In this document: positions 8,357 through 17,602 of the stretch, piece after piece
Numbering within the stretch: the stretch's first letter is position 1
Layout: each line of letters starts with the position of its first letter
Notes under the pieces: model-generated
The model's database searches: none
The model's input: the letters and a program-made list of their open reading frames with translations, nothing else
What the model was told of the DNA's origin: nothing
NCBI GenBank assembly: GCA_009775355.1
Contig: VSPN01000006.1
Span: 7,848-71,847, forward strand
Direction of reading: 5' to 3'
DNA length: 64,000 bases
DNA from: Muribaculaceae bacterium
Lineage (GTDB): Bacteria > Bacteroidota > Bacteroidia > Bacteroidales > Muribaculaceae
Made by a program: the position numbers and the translations under genes

Positions 8357-9103
8357 ATGAAAATGCTTGAAGGAAAGGTGGCCGTCGTCACTGGCGCGGC
8401 CCGCGGCATCGGCAAGGAGATAGCACTCAAATTCGCATCAGAAGGCTGCGACATAGCATTTACCGACCTCGTGATCGATGAGAACGGCAAGAAGACAGAA
8501 GAGGAGATCGCCGCTTATGGCGTGAAATGCAAGGGATACGCTTCGAACGCGGCTGATTTCGCAGCCACCGAGGAAGTGGTGAAGCAGATAAAGGAGGATT
8601 TCGGCCACATCGACATTCTGGTCAACAACGCCGGCATCACCAAAGACGGCCTCATGCTCCGCATGACCGAGCAGCAGTGGGACGCAGTTATCGCTGTCAA
8701 CCTCAAATCGGCGTTCAACTATATCCACGCGATCCTGCCCATCATGGTCCGTCAGAAATCAGGCTCGATCATCAACATGGCGTCGGTAGTGGGTGTGCAC
8801 GGCAACGCCGGCCAGTCCAACTATGCCGCATCCAAGGCCGGTCTGATCGCACTTGCCAAGAGTGTGGCTCAGGAAGTGGGTTCACGCGGCATCCGCGCAA
8901 ACGCCATCGCTCCCGGATTTATCGAGACTGCCATGACTGCCGCACTTCCCGACGAGGTGAGAGCCGAGTGGTGCCAGAAGATACCTCTGAGACGCGGCGG
9001 CAAGGTAGACGACATCGCCAATGTGGCCACATTCCTCGCCTCCGACATGGCAAGCTATGTGACCGGTCAGGTGATCCAGGTCGACGGCGGCATGAACATG
9101 TGA
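8357..9103 (+). CDS. fabG: 3-oxoacyl-[ACP] reductase
   Basis: 248-residue short-chain dehydrogenase reducing 3-ketoacyl-ACP in type II fatty acid synthesis. Seen: NADPH-binding TGAARGIG (12-19), NNAG (90-93), catalytic Ser143, Tyr156 and Lys160 (YAASK), and the C-terminal VTGQVIQVDGGMNM typical of FabG. It lies between tetR and ispD. Other short-chain dehydrogenases share this core, but length and C-terminal motif fit FabG well. Confidence 0.93.
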   Translation: MKMLEGKVAVVTGAARGIGKEIALKFASEGCDIAFTDLVIDENGKKTEEEIAAYGVKCKGYASNAADFAATEEVVKQIKEDFGHIDILVNNAGITKDGLMLRMTEQQWDAVIAVNLKSAFNYIHAILPIMVRQKSGSIINMASVVGVHGNAGQSNYAASKAGLIALAKSVAQEVGSRGIRANAIAPGFIETAMTAALPDEVRAEWCQKIPLRRGGKVDDIANVATFLASDMASYVTGQVIQVDGGMNM

Positions 9104-9122
9104 TGCATCATCAGATCAACTG

Positions 9123-9818
9123 ATGGAAAAATACGCGCTGGTAATGGCCGGCGGCGAAGGCCGCCGCGCCGGCGGAGAATTGCCCAAGCAGTTTGCACGA
9201 CTGCTGGGCATTCCTATGTTATGGAGGTCGGTCATGGCTTTCCATGACGAGGATCCGTCGACCGAGATATCGATAGTCTTGCACCCCGGTTTCTTCGACT
9301 GTTACGACATCATGCTGTCGGAACTTCCGAGAGAAGTCAGGAGCATCAGAGTGCGACTTGTGGCCGGAGGGAGAAGCCGGGCGGAATCAGTGGCCAACGG
9401 CATTCTCGCTCTTCCGGAGAACAGGCACACGCTGATCGCCGTGCACGACGCGGCGAGACCTCTTGTATCGGCCGACATGATCTCAAGAGGGTGGGAATGC
9501 GCCCGCACCAACGGAGCGGCGGTCCCGGTCGTACCTGTGTCAGACTCCCTGCGAGAGCGCGATGCCGACGGGGTGCTCCGGGCTGTAGACCGCAGCCGCT
9601 TCGCCGCAGTGCAGACACCGCAGGTATTCCGCGCCGACATTCTGCACAAAGCCTACAGACTGCCTGACAATCCGGCATTCACCGACGATGCATCGAGAGT
9701 CGAGGCCAGCGGGGTGGCCGTCACACCTTATGACGGTATTCCTGAAAATTTCAAAGTGACCAATCCCTCGGATTTCGCAATCGCCGAAGCTCTGATCAGG
9801 GAAAGAATGAAAGAATGA
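9123..9818 (+). CDS. ispD: 2-C-methyl-D-erythritol 4-phosphate cytidylyltransferase
   Basis: 231 residues. Converts MEP and CTP to CDP-methylerythritol in the non-mevalonate isoprenoid pathway. Seen: N-terminal CTP loop MAGGEGRRAGGELPKQF (8-24), AVHDAARPLV near residue 105, and VQTPQVFRADIL near 160. It starts 19 bases after fabG and its stop overlaps the recG start by four bases (ATGA), implying translational coupling. Confidence 0.95.
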   Translation: MEKYALVMAGGEGRRAGGELPKQFARLLGIPMLWRSVMAFHDEDPSTEISIVLHPGFFDCYDIMLSELPREVRSIRVRLVAGGRSRAESVANGILALPENRHTLIAVHDAARPLVSADMISRGWECARTNGAAVPVVPVSDSLRERDADGVLRAVDRSRFAAVQTPQVFRADILHKAYRLPDNPAFTDDASRVEASGVAVTPYDGIPENFKVTNPSDFAIAEALIRERMKE

Positions 9819-11962
9819 GATCATTCGCAGACACAGAACTCATGTATCTCAAGGGCGTTGGCGAGAAACGCGCAAAACTTCTCGCCGACGAACTTGACCT
9901 GCACACATTCCGCGATCTGCTACATTATTTCCCTTTCCGCCATATCGACCGCAGCAGGTTCTATAAAATCAGGGAACTGACAGGTGAAATGCCGCTCGTG
10001 CAGATACGCGGCCGCTTTATTAGTTTTCAGATCGAGGGAGAAGGTGCGAAAAAAAGATTGCTGGGGCTGTTTACAGACGGTGACCGGCTGATGCAGACCG
10101 TGTGGTTCTCACGCGTCAACGCTCTGCGCGACGCATACAGAACCGGCACGGAATACGTGCTCTTCGGCAAGCCCACACCTTATCGCGGCAGCTTCAACAT
10201 GGTGCATCCCGAGGTGTCGGCATATAACCCCGACAACCCACCCAAGGGTTTCGAGGGCGTCTACAACATAACCGACAGAATCCGCAAGGCAGGATATTCG
10301 CCCAAGCTGCTGTCTGGACTTCTGCGCAATCTCCTCTCCCACCCCGGATTCGCAGATCTTCCGGAAACTCTGCCGCAGGAGGTTGTCGATGAATTCAGGC
10401 TGATGCCACTCAAAGAAGCCCTCTCCAACATACATTTCCCCGAAAACGCGAATCTGCTTCAAAAGGCACGCGAACGGATGAAATTCGAGGAACTGTTCTA
10501 TCTACAGATGCACATCCTCCGGTTCTCACGGGCACGAAGCCACAAGATCCGCGGTCTTGTATTCGCAAGAATCGGAGAGCATTTCAACCGGTTCTACAGC
10601 GAGTGTCTCCCCTTCGAACTGACCGGAGCACAGAAAAGAGTGCTTCGGGAAATCCGTGAAGACATGCGCACAGGCCGCCAGATGAACCGTCTTCTCCAGG
10701 GAGACGTGGGTTCGGGAAAGACCATGGTGGCGTTCATGTCGATGCTTATGGCCTGCGACAACGGACACCAGAGCGCCCTGATGGCACCGACCGAGATACT
10801 TGCAACCCAGCACTATGAGACCCTGAGCGGATGGGCCGCACAGACCGGTCTCAGCGTCAGACTCCTCACCGGCAGCACCCGCGCAAAAGAGAGGAAAGAG
10901 ACACTCGCCGGACTTCTCGACGGATCGGTAGACCTGATCGTGGGGACTCACGCCCTGATAGAGGACACGGTGCGTTTCCGCAGTCTCGGGCTGGTGCTGA
11001 TAGACGAGCAGCACCGGTTCGGCGTCGCACAGCGGGCAAGGATGTGGGCAAAAAACGATATACCGCCCCATGTGCTCGTCATGACCGCCACACCGATACC
11101 GCGCACTTTGGCAATGACCGTCTACGGTGATCTCGACGTATCGGTGATCGACGAGCTGCCTCCGGGCAGAAAACCGGTGGAGACCATGCTGCGGTTTGAC
11201 GAAAACAGAATGGAAGTGAACCGTCTGATCGGCCGAGAGCTTGCAGCCGGACGCCAGGCATACGTGGTCTATCCGCTGATTTCCGACAACCCTAAACTCG
11301 AACTCAAAAGCGTAGAGGCCGGATATGAGCGCATATGCGGGATTTTTCCCCAATACAAAGTCTGCTGCGTGCACGGCCGCATGAAACCCGATGTAAAGGA
11401 TGCGCAGATGCAGAAATTCGTGTCGGGCGAGGCCCGGATTCTTGTAGCCACAACCGTAATCGAGGTGGGCGTCAATGTGCCCAACGCTTCTGTAATGCTC
11501 ATCGAGAATGCCGAAAGATTCGGACTCTCCCAGCTCCACCAGCTTCGGGGACGCGTCGGACGCGGTTCGGACAGAAGCTACTGCATTCTGGTCACCCGGC
11601 AGTCGATAGGGGGCGACACGCGCAAGCGTCTCAACATCATGACCGAGACCTCCGACGGATTCATTATCTCGGAAGCCGACATGCGGCTTCGGGGGCCCGG
11701 CGACATGGAGGGCACGCAGCAAAGCGGAATCGCATTCGCGCTCAATATAGCCAACCTCGCCACCGACGGCCAGATACTCAACTTCGCCAGGCGAGCGGCA
11801 CTTCGGATACTCAACGCACACCCCGAACTCGTGGAGACTCCGGGCGACGACAGCGACCGGACTGAGGGTGAACTTCACATTTCACAGCAATCGATCAATA
11901 CATTACGCCTCGAATTGCGTTATAGATTCATGAAGACCGTCGACTGGTCACAGATATCCTGA
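9815..11962 (+). CDS. recG: ATP-dependent DNA helicase RecG
   Basis: 715 residues, full length. RecG remodels stalled forks and branch-migrates Holliday junctions. The N-terminal wedge/OB domain starts MYLKGVGEKRAKLL. Motif I GDVGSGKT is near residue 296, motif II DEQHRFG near 397, motif III TATPIPRTLAM near 427, and motif VI QLRGRVGRG near 577. Overlaps ispD by four bases and ends one base before the DEAD-box helicase start, so it is part of the ispD-recG-helicase transcription unit. Confidence 0.97.
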   Translation: MRSFADTELMYLKGVGEKRAKLLADELDLHTFRDLLHYFPFRHIDRSRFYKIRELTGEMPLVQIRGRFISFQIEGEGAKKRLLGLFTDGDRLMQTVWFSRVNALRDAYRTGTEYVLFGKPTPYRGSFNMVHPEVSAYNPDNPPKGFEGVYNITDRIRKAGYSPKLLSGLLRNLLSHPGFADLPETLPQEVVDEFRLMPLKEALSNIHFPENANLLQKARERMKFEELFYLQMHILRFSRARSHKIRGLVFARIGEHFNRFYSECLPFELTGAQKRVLREIREDMRTGRQMNRLLQGDVGSGKTMVAFMSMLMACDNGHQSALMAPTEILATQHYETLSGWAAQTGLSVRLLTGSTRAKERKETLAGLLDGSVDLIVGTHALIEDTVRFRSLGLVLIDEQHRFGVAQRARMWAKNDIPPHVLVMTATPIPRTLAMTVYGDLDVSVIDELPPGRKPVETMLRFDENRMEVNRLIGRELAAGRQAYVVYPLISDNPKLELKSVEAGYERICGIFPQYKVCCVHGRMKPDVKDAQMQKFVSGEARILVATTVIEVGVNVPNASVMLIENAERFGLSQLHQLRGRVGRGSDRSYCILVTRQSIGGDTRKRLNIMTETSDGFIISEADMRLRGPGDMEGTQQSGIAFALNIANLATDGQILNFARRAALRILNAHPELVETPGDDSDRTEGELHISQQSINTLRLELRYRFMKTVDWSQIS

Positions 11963-11963
11963 T

Positions 11964-13301
11964 ATGAGAGAAAAAGAATTTATGCCGCTCTTAAATGAAA
12001 GACTCGGCATAGCGGAACTAAACCCGATGCAGCGCAAAATGATGCAGTCAGCATCGGAAGCACGCGACATAATGCTTCTGTCGCCGACAGGATCGGGCAA
12101 GACACTCGCATTCATACTCCCCCTTCTCAAACTTATGAAACCTGCCGCGGGCAGAGTGCAGGCAGTGATCATAGCACCGTCGCGCGAACTCGTGCTCCAG
12201 ATAAGCGGCATTATGCGTGAGATCGCTCCCGGATACAAGACCACACCGCTCTATGGCGGCCACAAAGTCGAAGACGAGGTGAATTCCCTAAAGGCTGGCA
12301 CCGAGATTGTCGTCGCGACTCCCGGAAGACTCCTCGACCACATCAACCGACGGAACATCGATGTTCTACCCACGCGTATTCTCGTGCTCGACGAATTTGA
12401 CAAATCTCTCGAACTCGGATTCGAAAAAGAGATGAAGAAAATATTCGGGCGTCTGAAAAACGTAAGCCGCATCATGCTGACATCCGCCACAAAAGCCGAT
12501 GTTCTGCCAGATTTTCTTACGCTCACAGATCCGCTCGTACTTGACTATACGGAACGCAACAGCGAGCTTCGCCGCCGCACGCGCGTGCATAGAGTGGACT
12601 CTGACGCCAACGACAAACTTGAGACACTTGCCACGCTTCTGTGGAATCTGGCGTCGGAATCAGGCAGATACCAGAAGAGCATTGTCTTTGTCAATCATCG
12701 CGAGAGCGCCGAACGAACCGCCGCGTGGCTGCGACGCAAAGGCATCCCCGCAGTGCTCTACCACGGAGCGCTCGACCAGCGCGACCGGGAGACGGCTATC
12801 GCCATGTTCAACAACGGATCTCGCCCGATACTCGTGGCGACCGATCTTGCCGCCCGCGGTCTCGACATCGAGGGTGTGCGCAACGTCATCCACTACCACC
12901 AGCCGCTCACCCCCGAGACATATACCCACCGCAACGGACGCACAGCGCGTGTCGATGCCGAGGGAGACATATACGTACTCATCGGCCCGCAAGAGGATGT
13001 GAAAGAATATATCGGCTTCGACACAACACGCTATCTTGACCACGACAAGAGCCATGACCACCCGGCGATCTTCGATACGATTTATTTTTCTGCCGGAAGA
13101 CGCGAGAAACTGTCAAAGGGCGACATACTCGGCTTTCTTGTCAAGGAAGCCGGACTCAATGCTTCCGACATAGGAAAAATAGATGTATATGATCATTACG
13201 CGCTCGCAGCCGTGTCAGCCACTGAAGCCACCGAAGCAATAAAAGCTGCAAAAGGTAAAAAAATCAAAGGGGAGAAACGAATCATCTCAATCATAGGATA
13301 G
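11964..13301 (+). CDS. DEAD-box RNA helicase, DbpA-like
   Basis: 445 residues. Seen: Q motif LNPMQRKMM, motif I SPTGSGKT (about 39-46), APSRELVLQ, ATPGRLLDH, motif II variant DEFD (about 142-145), motif III SAT, ILVATDLAARGLDI, and motif VI HRNGRTAR. The last about 75 residues (GDILGFLVKEAGLNASDIG onward) resemble the DbpA-type RNA-binding domain, which in DbpA targets 23S rRNA hairpin 92. A ribosome-assembly role is therefore likely. Motif II has Phe where Ala is standard (DEFD for DEAD). Cotranscribed with recG. Confidence 0.9.
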   Translation: MREKEFMPLLNERLGIAELNPMQRKMMQSASEARDIMLLSPTGSGKTLAFILPLLKLMKPAAGRVQAVIIAPSRELVLQISGIMREIAPGYKTTPLYGGHKVEDEVNSLKAGTEIVVATPGRLLDHINRRNIDVLPTRILVLDEFDKSLELGFEKEMKKIFGRLKNVSRIMLTSATKADVLPDFLTLTDPLVLDYTERNSELRRRTRVHRVDSDANDKLETLATLLWNLASESGRYQKSIVFVNHRESAERTAAWLRRKGIPAVLYHGALDQRDRETAIAMFNNGSRPILVATDLAARGLDIEGVRNVIHYHQPLTPETYTHRNGRTARVDAEGDIYVLIGPQEDVKEYIGFDTTRYLDHDKSHDHPAIFDTIYFSAGRREKLSKGDILGFLVKEAGLNASDIGKIDVYDHYALAAVSATEATEAIKAAKGKKIKGEKRIISIIG

Positions 13302-13394
13302 GCAGACGTCGGGATACTGACGCCCGCTTAAGAAAGAGTTATTGAAATTACTAATATTTTCCTTGCACAAAAAGTAGAAATATGTGCAAAAAGG

Positions 13395-13431
13395 TTGTCA
13401 TTCGGCAAAAATTTAGTAATTTTGCCGAATG
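13395..13431 (+). promoter_or_regulatory. Promoter with overlapping palindrome upstream of PFOR
   Basis: TTG at 13395-13397, a 19-base spacer and TAATTTTG at 13417-13424 fit the Bacteroidetes promoter. A 12-bp perfect inverted repeat (CATTCGGCAAAA 13399-13410 and its complement 13420-13431, 9-base loop) covers the spacer and -7 element. It could be an operator, or the hairpin could terminate the upstream helicase operon, since TTTT follows shortly after. Confidence 0.65.
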
Positions 13432-13556
13432 TTTTAAAATAACCTCCGGATCCGGAAAGGATAACAGTATATAAAAGACCCGACCCTGCCAGAGGAGGAT
13501 GAAGAAAGATACATAGTATAATAGACTTAAAGTAAATCATATAATTGAAAGCAACT

Positions 13557-16500
13557 ATGAGCAAGACAAAGAAATTCCTGACATGCGACGGCAATCAGGC
13601 CGCAGCGCATATCAGTTACATGTTTAGCGAAGTAGCGGCCATCTACCCCATCACCCCGTCATCTACGATGGCGGAGTATGTGGACGACTGGTCAGCCGCA
13701 GGCCGTAAGAACATCTTCGGAGAGACCGTGATGGTTCAGGAGATGCAGAGCGAGGCAGGCGCGGCAGGAGCCGTTCACGGCTCGCTTCAGGCCGGCGCAC
13801 TGACCACTACCTACACCGCGTCGCAGGGACTTTTGCTGATGATTCCCAACATGTACAAGATTGCGGGCGAGCTGCTTCCGTGCGTGTTCCACGTTTCGGC
13901 ACGCACGCTGGCCTCACATGCCCTCAGCATCTTCGGCGACCATCAGGACGTAATGGCATGCCGTCAGACCGGCTTCGCCATGTTCTGCGAGGGTTCCGTA
14001 CAGGAAGTCATGGATCTCTCGGCAGTGGCTCATCTTGCTGCCATCAAGGGCCGTGTGCCTTTCGTCAACTTCTTCGACGGTTTCCGCACATCGCACGAGA
14101 TACAGAAAATCGAGGCTCTCAGCGAAGAGGATCTTGCTCCGCTCGTAGACCAGAAAGCGCTTGCCGAGTTCCGCGCGCGCGCTCTTAATCCCGACAAGCC
14201 GGTGGCACGCGGCATGGCCGAGAACCCCGACGTGTTCTTCCAGCACCGCGAGGCGAGCAACAGCTACTATGACGCCATTCCCGAGATCGTCGAGGAATAC
14301 GTAAAAGAGATGAACCGTCTTACCGGCCGCAACTACGGTCTGTTCGACTATTATGGCGATCCCGAGGCAGAGCGCGTCATCATCGCCATGGGTTCTGTCA
14401 CCCAGGCCATCAAGGAGACAATCGACTACCTCCGCGAGAAAGGGGAGAAGGTCGGTCTGGTGAGCGTGCACCTCTACCGTCCGTTCTCCGCACGCCATTT
14501 CCTCGCCGCAGTTCCGGCATCGGCCCAAAAGATCGCCGTGCTCGACCGCACAAAAGAACCGGGTGCCACAGGCGAGCCCCTCTATCTTGATGTGAAAGAC
14601 TGCTTCTACGGCAAAGAGAATGCCCCGCTTATCGTGGGCGGCCGCTACGGTCTCAGTTCGAAAGACACGACTCCGGCCCAGATACTCGAAGTTTTCGAGA
14701 ACCTCAAGGCCGACGCCCCCCGCAACCAGTTTACAGTCGGAATTGTCGATGACCTCACCGGCCATTCTCTCCCTGTAGGTCCCGAGATCAACGTCGGCGG
14801 CAAAGGCATGTTCCAGGCCAAGTTCTACGGTCTCGGTGCTGACGGCACTGTCGGAGCAAACAAGAACTCCGTCAAGATCATCGGTGACAACACCGACAAA
14901 TACTGTCAGGCATACTTCTCGTATGACTCCAAGAAGTCGGGCGGTTTCACATGTTCGCACCTCCGCTTCGGCGACGAGCCCATCCGCTCGACATATCTTG
15001 TAAACACTCCCAACTTCGTGGCATGTCATGTGCAGGCATACCTCCACATGTATGATGTGACACGCGGACTCATGCCCAACGGCACATTCCTGCTCAACAC
15101 CATCTGGGAGGGCGAGGAGCTGGCCGAGAACCTTCCCAACAAGGTAAAGAGATATTTCGCTCAGAACAATATCACCGTCTACTACATCAACGCGACAAAG
15201 ATCGCACAGGAGATCGGCCTCGGAAACCGCACCAACACGATTCTTCAGAGTGCGTTCTTCCGCATTACCGAGGTTATTCCGGTGGATCTCGCCATCGAGC
15301 AGATGAAGAAATTCATCGTCAAGTCATATGGCAAGAAGGGTGAGAATATCGTCAACATGAACAATCAGGCCGTTGACCGCGGCGGCGAATACCATCGCCT
15401 CGAAGTCAAGGCGGAATGGGCGGATCTCGCTGATGACGCTCCGACTGCGGCGTCTGCTCCGGAGTTCATCGAGACGGTGGTGCGCCCGATCAACGCTCAG
15501 GACGGTGATCTTCTCCCCGTTTCAGCCTTCAAGGACAATGCCGACGGCACATGGGAACAGGGCACTGCAGCCTATGAGAAACGAGGTGTAGCAGCATTCG
15601 TGCCTGAATGGATCACTGCCAACTGTATCCAGTGCAACAAGTGCTCGTATGTTTGCCCCCACGCAGCGATCCGTCCCTTCGTACTCACACCGGAAGAGGC
15701 TGCCGCAGCACCGTTCGGCGAGGATCACTCCAAGCCCGCTCTCGGCAAGACTATGGCCGGCATGCGCTTCGTTCAGCAGGTCGATGTGCTCGACTGTCTC
15801 GGATGCGGCAACTGCGTCGATGTGTGTCCTGGCATGAAGGGAGAGAAGGCACTCAAGATGATGCCACTCGAGACTCAGCTCGGTCAGGACAAGAACTGGG
15901 AATGGCTCGTCAAGAACGTAAGCAACAAGGCTGATCTTGTCGACATATCGCTCAACGTCAAGAACAGCCAGTTCGCCAAGCCCCTCTTCGAGTTCTCTGG
16001 CGCATGCTCCGGCTGCGGCGAGACTCCCTATCTTAAGCTCATCACCCAGCTTTTCGGCACCCGCGAGGTTGTGGCCAACGCCACAGGCTGCAGCTCGATC
16101 TATTCAGGCTCAGTTCCTTCGACACCCTACACAACCGACGAGCACGGTCACGGGCCTGCATGGGCCAACTCGCTTTTCGAGGATTTCTGCGAGTACGGTC
16201 TCGGCATGCACATAGCATACGAGAAACTTCGCACCCGCGTGAAAGAGGCAGCACAGAACATCGCATCGTGCGAGGAAGCTCCCGCCGAGACACGCGAAGC
16301 CGCACAGGCATGGCTCGACGCACGCGATGACGCCAGAGAATCACACCTCAAGGGCATCGCACTCGTTGCGGCGGCACGCCCGGGAGCAGAGAAAGGCTGC
16401 GAAGACTGCAAGACCGTTGTCAATCTGTCAGCTTACCTCACAAAACGCAGCCAGTGGATCGTCGGCGGTGACGGCGCAAGCTACGACATCGGCTTCGGCG

Positions 16501-17153
16501 GTCTTGACCACGTGATCGCATCTGGCAAGAATGTCAACATTCTCGTGCTTGACACCGAGGTATATTCGAACACAGGCGGCCAGTCGTCTAAATCGACTCC
16601 TATCGGCGCAATCGCCAAATTCGCCGCTGCCGGCAAGCGCATCCGCAAGAAAGATCTCGGTCTGATCGCCACCACATACGGTTACGTCTATGTGGCCCAG
16701 ATCGCCATGGGTGCAGACAATGCCCAGACCCTCAAAGCCATCCGCGAGGCCGAGGCTTACGACGGTCCGTCGCTCGTGATCGCATACGCTCCATGTATCA
16801 ACCACGGCATCAAGAAAGGCATGGGGCACAGCCAGGAGGAGGAGAAACAGGCGGTAGAATGCGGTTACTGGCATCTCTGGCGCTACAATCCCGAGCTTGA
16901 GGCAAAGGGAGAGAACCCCTTCTCGCTCGACTCGAAAGAGCCTGACTGGAGCAAGTTCAACGATTTCCTCAAGGGTGAGGTGCGTTTCGCATCGCTCTAC
17001 AAGATGTTCCCGCAAGACGCAGACGAGCTGTTCGCAGCCGCAAAGGCAAACGCACAGTGGCGATACAACAACTACAAGCGTCTCGCCGCCCAGAACTGGG
17101 GGACCGATCCCGAACTCACTCCCGAAGAGATCGCCCTCCGCAAGAATGACTGA
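13557..17153 (+). CDS. nifJ: Pyruvate:ferredoxin (flavodoxin) oxidoreductase
   Basis: 1198 residues from ATG 13557 (MSKTKKFLTCDGN); an upstream ATG at 13545 adds four residues. Oxidatively decarboxylates pyruvate to acetyl-CoA, passing electrons to ferredoxin: the central anaerobic step linking glycolysis to fermentation. All domains are fused: N-terminal pyrimidine/TPP domain (YPITPSSTMAE), middle gamma domain, two 4Fe-4S motifs (CIQCNKCSYVCP near 691; CLGCGNCVDVCPG near 748), a proximal-cluster cysteine region (CSGCGETPY), and TPP-binding GDGASYDIGFGG near 971 with NTGGQSSKSTP. The 5' leader is about 125 bases. Confidence 0.97.
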   Translation: MSKTKKFLTCDGNQAAAHISYMFSEVAAIYPITPSSTMAEYVDDWSAAGRKNIFGETVMVQEMQSEAGAAGAVHGSLQAGALTTTYTASQGLLLMIPNMYKIAGELLPCVFHVSARTLASHALSIFGDHQDVMACRQTGFAMFCEGSVQEVMDLSAVAHLAAIKGRVPFVNFFDGFRTSHEIQKIEALSEEDLAPLVDQKALAEFRARALNPDKPVARGMAENPDVFFQHREASNSYYDAIPEIVEEYVKEMNRLTGRNYGLFDYYGDPEAERVIIAMGSVTQAIKETIDYLREKGEKVGLVSVHLYRPFSARHFLAAVPASAQKIAVLDRTKEPGATGEPLYLDVKDCFYGKENAPLIVGGRYGLSSKDTTPAQILEVFENLKADAPRNQFTVGIVDDLTGHSLPVGPEINVGGKGMFQAKFYGLGADGTVGANKNSVKIIGDNTDKYCQAYFSYDSKKSGGFTCSHLRFGDEPIRSTYLVNTPNFVACHVQAYLHMYDVTRGLMPNGTFLLNTIWEGEELAENLPNKVKRYFAQNNITVYYINATKIAQEIGLGNRTNTILQSAFFRITEVIPVDLAIEQMKKFIVKSYGKKGENIVNMNNQAVDRGGEYHRLEVKAEWADLADDAPTAASAPEFIETVVRPINAQDGDLLPVSAFKDNADGTWEQGTAAYEKRGVAAFVPEWITANCIQCNKCSYVCPHAAIRPFVLTPEEAAAAPFGEDHSKPALGKTMAGMRFVQQVDVLDCLGCGNCVDVCPGMKGEKALKMMPLETQLGQDKNWEWLVKNVSNKADLVDISLNVKNSQFAKPLFEFSGACSGCGETPYLKLITQLFGTREVVANATGCSSIYSGSVPSTPYTTDEHGHGPAWANSLFEDFCEYGLGMHIAYEKLRTRVKEAAQNIASCEEAPAETREAAQAWLDARDDARESHLKGIALVAAARPGAEKGCEDCKTVVNLSAYLTKRSQWIVGGDGASYDIGFGGLDHVIASGKNVNILVLDTEVYSNTGGQSSKSTPIGAIAKFAAAGKRIRKKDLGLIATTYGYVYVAQIAMGADNAQTLKAIREAEAYDGPSLVIAYAPCINHGIKKGMGHSQEEEKQAVECGYWHLWRYNPELEAKGENPFSLDSKEPDWSKFNDFLKGEVRFASLYKMFPQDADELFAAAKANAQWRYNNYKRLAAQNWGTDPELTPEEIALRKND

Positions 17154-17173
17154 TAACATTTTCTCTTGATACC

Positions 17174-17206
17174 AAAGGCCGTTCCGCCCAGCGGAGCGGC
17201 CTTTCT
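17174..17206 (+). terminator. Intrinsic terminator after PFOR
   Basis: AAAGGCCGTTCCGC (17174-17187) pairs with GCGGAGCGGCCTTT (17191-17204) around a 3-base loop, 20 bases after the PFOR stop. Confidence 0.85.
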
Positions 17207-17259
17207 GATACTATCAGATCACCTCTTTGAAAAATTTTCAAAAAAAATTACGCTGATAT

Positions 17260-17290
17260 TTTGCAGTTTCAGAAAAAAGTTGTAATTTTG
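17260..17290 (+). promoter_or_regulatory. Promoter of initiator tRNA
   Basis: TTTG at 17260-17263, a 19-base spacer and TAATTTTG at 17283-17290: a full match to the Bacteroidetes promoter, ending 15 bases before the mature tRNA 5' end. Confidence 0.75.
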
Positions 17291-17305
17291 CATTCGAAAT
17301 CACAT

Positions 17306-17377
<72 letters not shown>

Positions 17378-17384
17378 CCGAACG

Positions 17385-17420
17385 AAAGCTGAAAGTCAAC
17401 ATCGACTTTCAGCTTTTTAT
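17385..17420 (+). terminator. Intrinsic terminator after tRNA-fMet
   Basis: AAAGCTGAAAGTC (17385-17397) pairs with GACTTTCAGCTTT (17404-17416), followed by TTATTTT. Confidence 0.9.
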
Positions 17421-17440
17421 TTTGCACAAATCTCCGTGTC

Positions 17441-17480
17441 AGACCCTATCCCACAAAAATATTGATGCAGTGGCGGCAGA
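17441..17480 (+). repeat. Solo end of repeat family A (A4)
   Basis: AGACCCTATCCCACAAAAAT followed by ATTGATGCAG and TGGCGGC matches the outer end of element A1 with a few changes. No core module or second end follows, so it is a truncated copy. Confidence 0.75.
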
Positions 17481-17481
17481 C

Positions 17482-17511
17482 TTTCGGTTCAGCGGATTTC
17501 GGTTCAGCGGA
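17482..17511 (+). repeat. 15-bp tandem repeat, two copies
   Basis: TTTCGGTTCAGCGGA occurs twice in direct tandem (17482-17496 and 17497-17511), directly after the solo repeat end and about 40 bases before the fucose-operon -7 element. Confidence 0.85.
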
Positions 17512-17550
17512 TTTTCAAAACTACTGATATCGGTTTACAGTTTTTTTTGT

Positions 17551-17558
17551 TAATTTTG
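17551..17558 (+). promoter_or_regulatory. Putative fucose operon promoter -7 element
   Basis: TAATTTTG matches TAnnTTTG, 45 bases before the mutarotase ATG. The -33 region is weak (TTTA). Confidence 0.5.
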
Positions 17559-17602
17559 CATATGACGACCGTAATATCGGTCCAGGAACACAAGAAAAAG
17601 AT

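Noticed and set aside
10526..11878. 450-codon open frame on the minus strand inside recG
   Set aside because: Antisense shadow of a strongly recognised recG gene; the translated sequence has no domain and is rich in His/Arg/Cys runs typical of antisense frames in this genome.
13914..15047. 377-codon minus-strand open frame inside PFOR
   Set aside because: Shadow of the pyruvate:ferredoxin oxidoreductase coding sequence; no family features.
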